From assembly GCF_902702915.1 (NCBI RefSeq), contig NZ_LR738849.1, forward strand, positions 806,001 to 870,000: 64,000 nucleotides of DNA. The letters are read 5' to 3'. The DNA comes from Desulfovibrio sp. 86. GTDB taxonomy: Bacteria; Desulfobacterota; Desulfovibrionia; Desulfovibrionales; Desulfovibrionaceae. The number at the start of each line of letters is the position of its first letter. Positions within the stretch are counted from its first letter, which is position 1. The notes beneath the pieces were generated by a model that was not told the DNA's origin, searched no databases, and saw nothing but the letters and a program-made list of their open reading frames with translations. Below are positions 61,824-64,000 of this stretch, in pieces. The position numbers were made by a program, and so were the translations under genes.

Positions 61824-63095
61824 ATGAAAAAACTTACGTCCATATGTCTGCTGTGCGCGATCTGCGCCCTGTGGAGCGTCCGCCCCACCCCGGCGGCCGG
61901 GCGAAACGAAGAGTACGTGCCCCCACCCGGGCAGCAGGGCGGCGCACAGGTATGGGGCACGCAAGACCTTGAAGGCGGCCCCGACCGGCGGGCACATACA
62001 AGTACACGGCGCGACAGCAATGGAGACATTGTCACTTCAGTTGTGCCCCCACCGCCGCCTGCGCAGCCGCAGCAATGGAACGGGCCCATCTATGTCACCC
62101 CCTGGGTGTCGCCCGACGGCAGCTATACCGTCGGCGGACAGGGCGGCGTCTACCCGGGAGGGCCATATCCTGGCGGGCCGCTCCCCGGAGTGCCCTACCC
62201 CGGCGGTCAGTATCCCGGCGGCGGCCAGTATCCCGGCGGCCAGTATCCGGGAAATCCCCATCCGGGGGGACAATATCCCGGTGGCGGACAGTACCACGGC
62301 GGCAAGCCTGGCAACGGCCAGTACCACGGCGACCCGCGCCCCGGCCAGCAACACTCCGGCGATCACAATGCCCAGTACCCAGGCCAGCGGCCCGGCGGAG
62401 CCCAATCTGGCGGCCCGCAAGCTGGCGGTGGAAGCGACAACTGGCAGCAAGACCCCTATTTCAACAGCAATCCGCATCCCGGCGGCCCCTCCTGGCCCAC
62501 GGACGGGCCTCGCCCCGGCCCCAATCCTTCACAGGGGCAGGGCAATGTCCAGCGCCAGCCCGCACCGGGCAGCAACCACAATACTTACGGCAATCAGGAC
62601 TATGGCAGTCAGGGCCATGGCGGACAAGGCTACGGCCCCGGATATAATCAGGGATACAATCAGGGATACGGCCAAACCAATGGGCAACCGTATGGCCAGC
62701 CCTATGGTCAGCCATACGGCCCAACCTATGGCCAGACCTATGCCCCGCCCACCCTCAACCAGAGAGCCAATGAAGAGGCCGACATCCTTGCGGACGAACA
62801 ACAATGGCAGCAGCAGGGCGATCCACAAAACATGGAGGAAAACATGCCGCAGCCTTGGGGGCCGCCCATGGGCATGCCGCCGCAGGGCTATAATCAGGGC
62901 TATGACCAGGGCTATGGCCAGCACGGATACGGCCAGCCGGGGTACGGCGGCCAGGGCCAGCAACAGGGCGCGCCCCAAAGCCAGCAGCAGGGCCAGCCCG
63001 GGCAACGGCAGCAACCCCCGCCGCCCCAGAGCGGCACAGCCCCCGCCGTGCCGTACAGCACCATAAACCCCAACACTTCCGCAGGGGGGCGCTGA
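61824..63095 (+). CDS. Secreted low-complexity Gly/Pro/Tyr/Gln-rich protein
   Basis: This 423-residue protein has a signal peptide (1-25, MKKLTSICLLCAICALWSV). The mature part is almost entirely low-complexity. Residues about 105-160 are (Y/V)PGG(Q/P) repeats, a middle Gly/Ser/Gln/Asn region follows, and residues about 270-395 have GYNQGYGQ and QPYGQPYG repeats. A short charged island (NQRANEEADILADEQQWQQQ) separates two repeat tracts. There are no cysteines after the signal. I do not recognise it. The composition resembles prion-like or elastomeric proteins. The ATG follows AGGTAGCC. The next gene, amrS, starts one base after its stop. Confidence 0.75.
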   Translation: MKKLTSICLLCAICALWSVRPTPAAGRNEEYVPPPGQQGGAQVWGTQDLEGGPDRRAHTSTRRDSNGDIVTSVVPPPPPAQPQQWNGPIYVTPWVSPDGSYTVGGQGGVYPGGPYPGGPLPGVPYPGGQYPGGGQYPGGQYPGNPHPGGQYPGGGQYHGGKPGNGQYHGDPRPGQQHSGDHNAQYPGQRPGGAQSGGPQAGGGSDNWQQDPYFNSNPHPGGPSWPTDGPRPGPNPSQGQGNVQRQPAPGSNHNTYGNQDYGSQGHGGQGYGPGYNQGYNQGYGQTNGQPYGQPYGQPYGPTYGQTYAPPTLNQRANEEADILADEQQWQQQGDPQNMEENMPQPWGPPMGMPPQGYNQGYDQGYGQHGYGQPGYGGQGQQQGAPQSQQQGQPGQRQQPPPPQSGTAPAVPYSTINPNTSAGGR

Positions 63096-63096
63096 T

Positions 63097-64000
63097 ATGC
63101 AGGCACTGCTCTGGCACGCGCTGGACGGCGCGCACAAGGGTTCCGTTCAGTGCGACTTGTGCGCCCACGCCTGCCGCCTGAAAAAAGGCGACAAGGGCCT
63201 GTGCGGCGTACGCGCCAACAGTAACGGCGAACTGGTCACGCTTGTGGGCAACGTTGTTACGGCCGTCAATATGGACCCGGTGGAAAAAAAGCCGCTCTAC
63301 CATTTTTTACCCGGCTCAAGAACCTTTTCCATTGGCAGCGCAGGCTGCAATTTTTTCTGTAAATACTGCCAGAACAGCAGCATTGCCCACATCCCCCCCA
63401 GCGGCCTCGTGCCCGGCAAAAGGGCGACGCCCGAAGACCTGATCGTGCTCGCGCAGGAAAATCACGCACGCAGCATGGCCTTTACCTATAATGAACCCAC
63501 GGTGTTTTTTGAACTGGTATATGAAACGGCCGGGCTGGCCACCGCCCGTGATATCCGCTGCCTTCTCGTGACCAACGGCTACATGTCGGAAGAATGCCTG
63601 CGGGCCCTCAGCCGCCGCGTCTGCGCCGTCAACGTGGATCTCAAATCGTTTCGCGACAGCTTTTACCGGCAGTATTGCGGCGCACGTCTGCAACCTGTGC
63701 TTGATAATCTCAAAGCCATGCGTAAACTCGGCTGGTGGCTGGAAGTGACCACCCTGGTCATTCCCGGCGTCAATGACAGCGCCGCCGAACTCAAGGAGGC
63801 GGCAGCCTTCATCCATCAGGAACTGGGAGCCCACACGCCCTGGCACCTTTCGGCCTTTCACGGCGCGCACCAGATGGCCGACCACCCCTCCACACCTCTT
63901 TCCAAACTGGAAGAGGCATGGAGCATCGGCCGCCAGGAAGGTCTGAACTTCGTGTACATCGGCAACGCGCTGAGCGCCATGGCCAGCAATACCTTTTGCC
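63097..64000 (+). CDS. amrS: AmmeMemoRadiSam-system radical SAM enzyme (partial at the window end)
   Basis: The frame is open from ATG 63097 to the end of the window (about 301 codons). It opens with a Cys-rich CDLCAHACRLKKGDKGLCGV block and carries the radical SAM motif CNFFCKYCQN (C-X3-C-X2-C). VGNVVTAVNMDPVEKKPLYH, TYNEPTVFFE and LVTNGYMSEE match AmrS and PflA-like family members. AmrS proteins often accompany MEMO and AMMECR1 homologues; those would lie past the window. GGGGGGCGCTGAT precedes the start. Its stop is not visible, so total length is unknown. Confidence 0.88.
   Translation, partial: MQALLWHALDGAHKGSVQCDLCAHACRLKKGDKGLCGVRANSNGELVTLVGNVVTAVNMDPVEKKPLYHFLPGSRTFSIGSAGCNFFCKYCQNSSIAHIPPSGLVPGKRATPEDLIVLAQENHARSMAFTYNEPTVFFELVYETAGLATARDIRCLLVTNGYMSEECLRALSRRVCAVNVDLKSFRDSFYRQYCGARLQPVLDNLKAMRKLGWWLEVTTLVIPGVNDSAAELKEAAAFIHQELGAHTPWHLSAFHGAHQMADHPSTPLSKLEEAWSIGRQEGLNFVYIGNALSAMASNTFC

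Noticed and set aside
61969..63066. 365-codon alternative frame inside the low-complexity gene
   Set aside because: The main frame has a signal peptide, a ribosome-binding site and regular repeats; the alternative is a frame-shifted reading of them.

Overview
The window looks like the chromosome of a Desulfovibrio close to D. desulfuricans. The strongest clue is a periplasmic nitrate reductase operon in the order napC-napM-napA-napD-napG-napH, the arrangement I recall for D. desulfuricans ATCC 27774. NapA length (755 residues) and its molybdenum-cysteine position fit that protein. Rubrerythrin, multihaem cytochromes, a class II ribonucleotide reductase and high GC agree. Species assignment is an inference from gene content; no database search was run.

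Layout. 1-8342: a complete Fe-only nitrogenase locus (anfH-nifI1-nifI2-anfD-anfG-anfK, a gamma-glutamylcyclotransferase-like gene, a flavin-binding PPOX-fold gene and the sigma-54 activator anfA). Its promoter region carries GTAC-N6-GTAC activator sites and a -24/-12 element. 8433-12444: an EamA transporter, an aromatic amino acid permease and a class V aminotransferase. 12445-16380: an accessory patch with a dispersed repeat, an XRE regulator facing a perfect palindrome, an AT-rich gap, and a solute-binding sensor gene cut by an IS3-family element. 16533-31140: rubrerythrin, an FlxA-like protein, a YgjP-type metallopeptidase, the KtrA/KtrB potassium system, a TPP riboswitch with thiC, two small-molecule transport genes, YqjC-like and HbpS-like proteins, the UPF0210/ACT pair and lysS. 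31251-36416: the nap operon on the minus strand, with CRP/FNR-type sites upstream. 37182-46306: an envelope-biogenesis block (lolC, lolD, bamA, an AMIN amidase, skp, fabZ). 46677-64000: cfa, a YdjM-like protein, nrdJ, an Rsm22-type ribosome-associated methyltransferase-like protein with a 28-residue tandem repeat, a RACo-like Fe-S/ASKHA protein, fliM, gmhB, yccF, purM, a secreted Gly/Pro/Tyr/Gln-rich protein, and the start of amrS, which runs off the end.

The most unexpected structure is not a gene. At least five families of short dispersed palindromic repeats (called A to E here, about 50-190 bp each, more than 20 copies) fill most of the larger intergenic gaps. Copies of families A, C and E end exactly at the stop codons of rbr, thiC, lysS, ktrA, nrdJ and purM, so the repeat terminus supplies the TAA or TAG. 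One family D copy sits inside the anf operon between anfH and nifI1 and forms a hairpin there. The best candidates for something undescribed are these stop-codon-linked repeats, the anf operon with its two unusual accessory genes and no anfO/anfR, and the enlarged or fused versions of YgjP, BamA and Rsm22.
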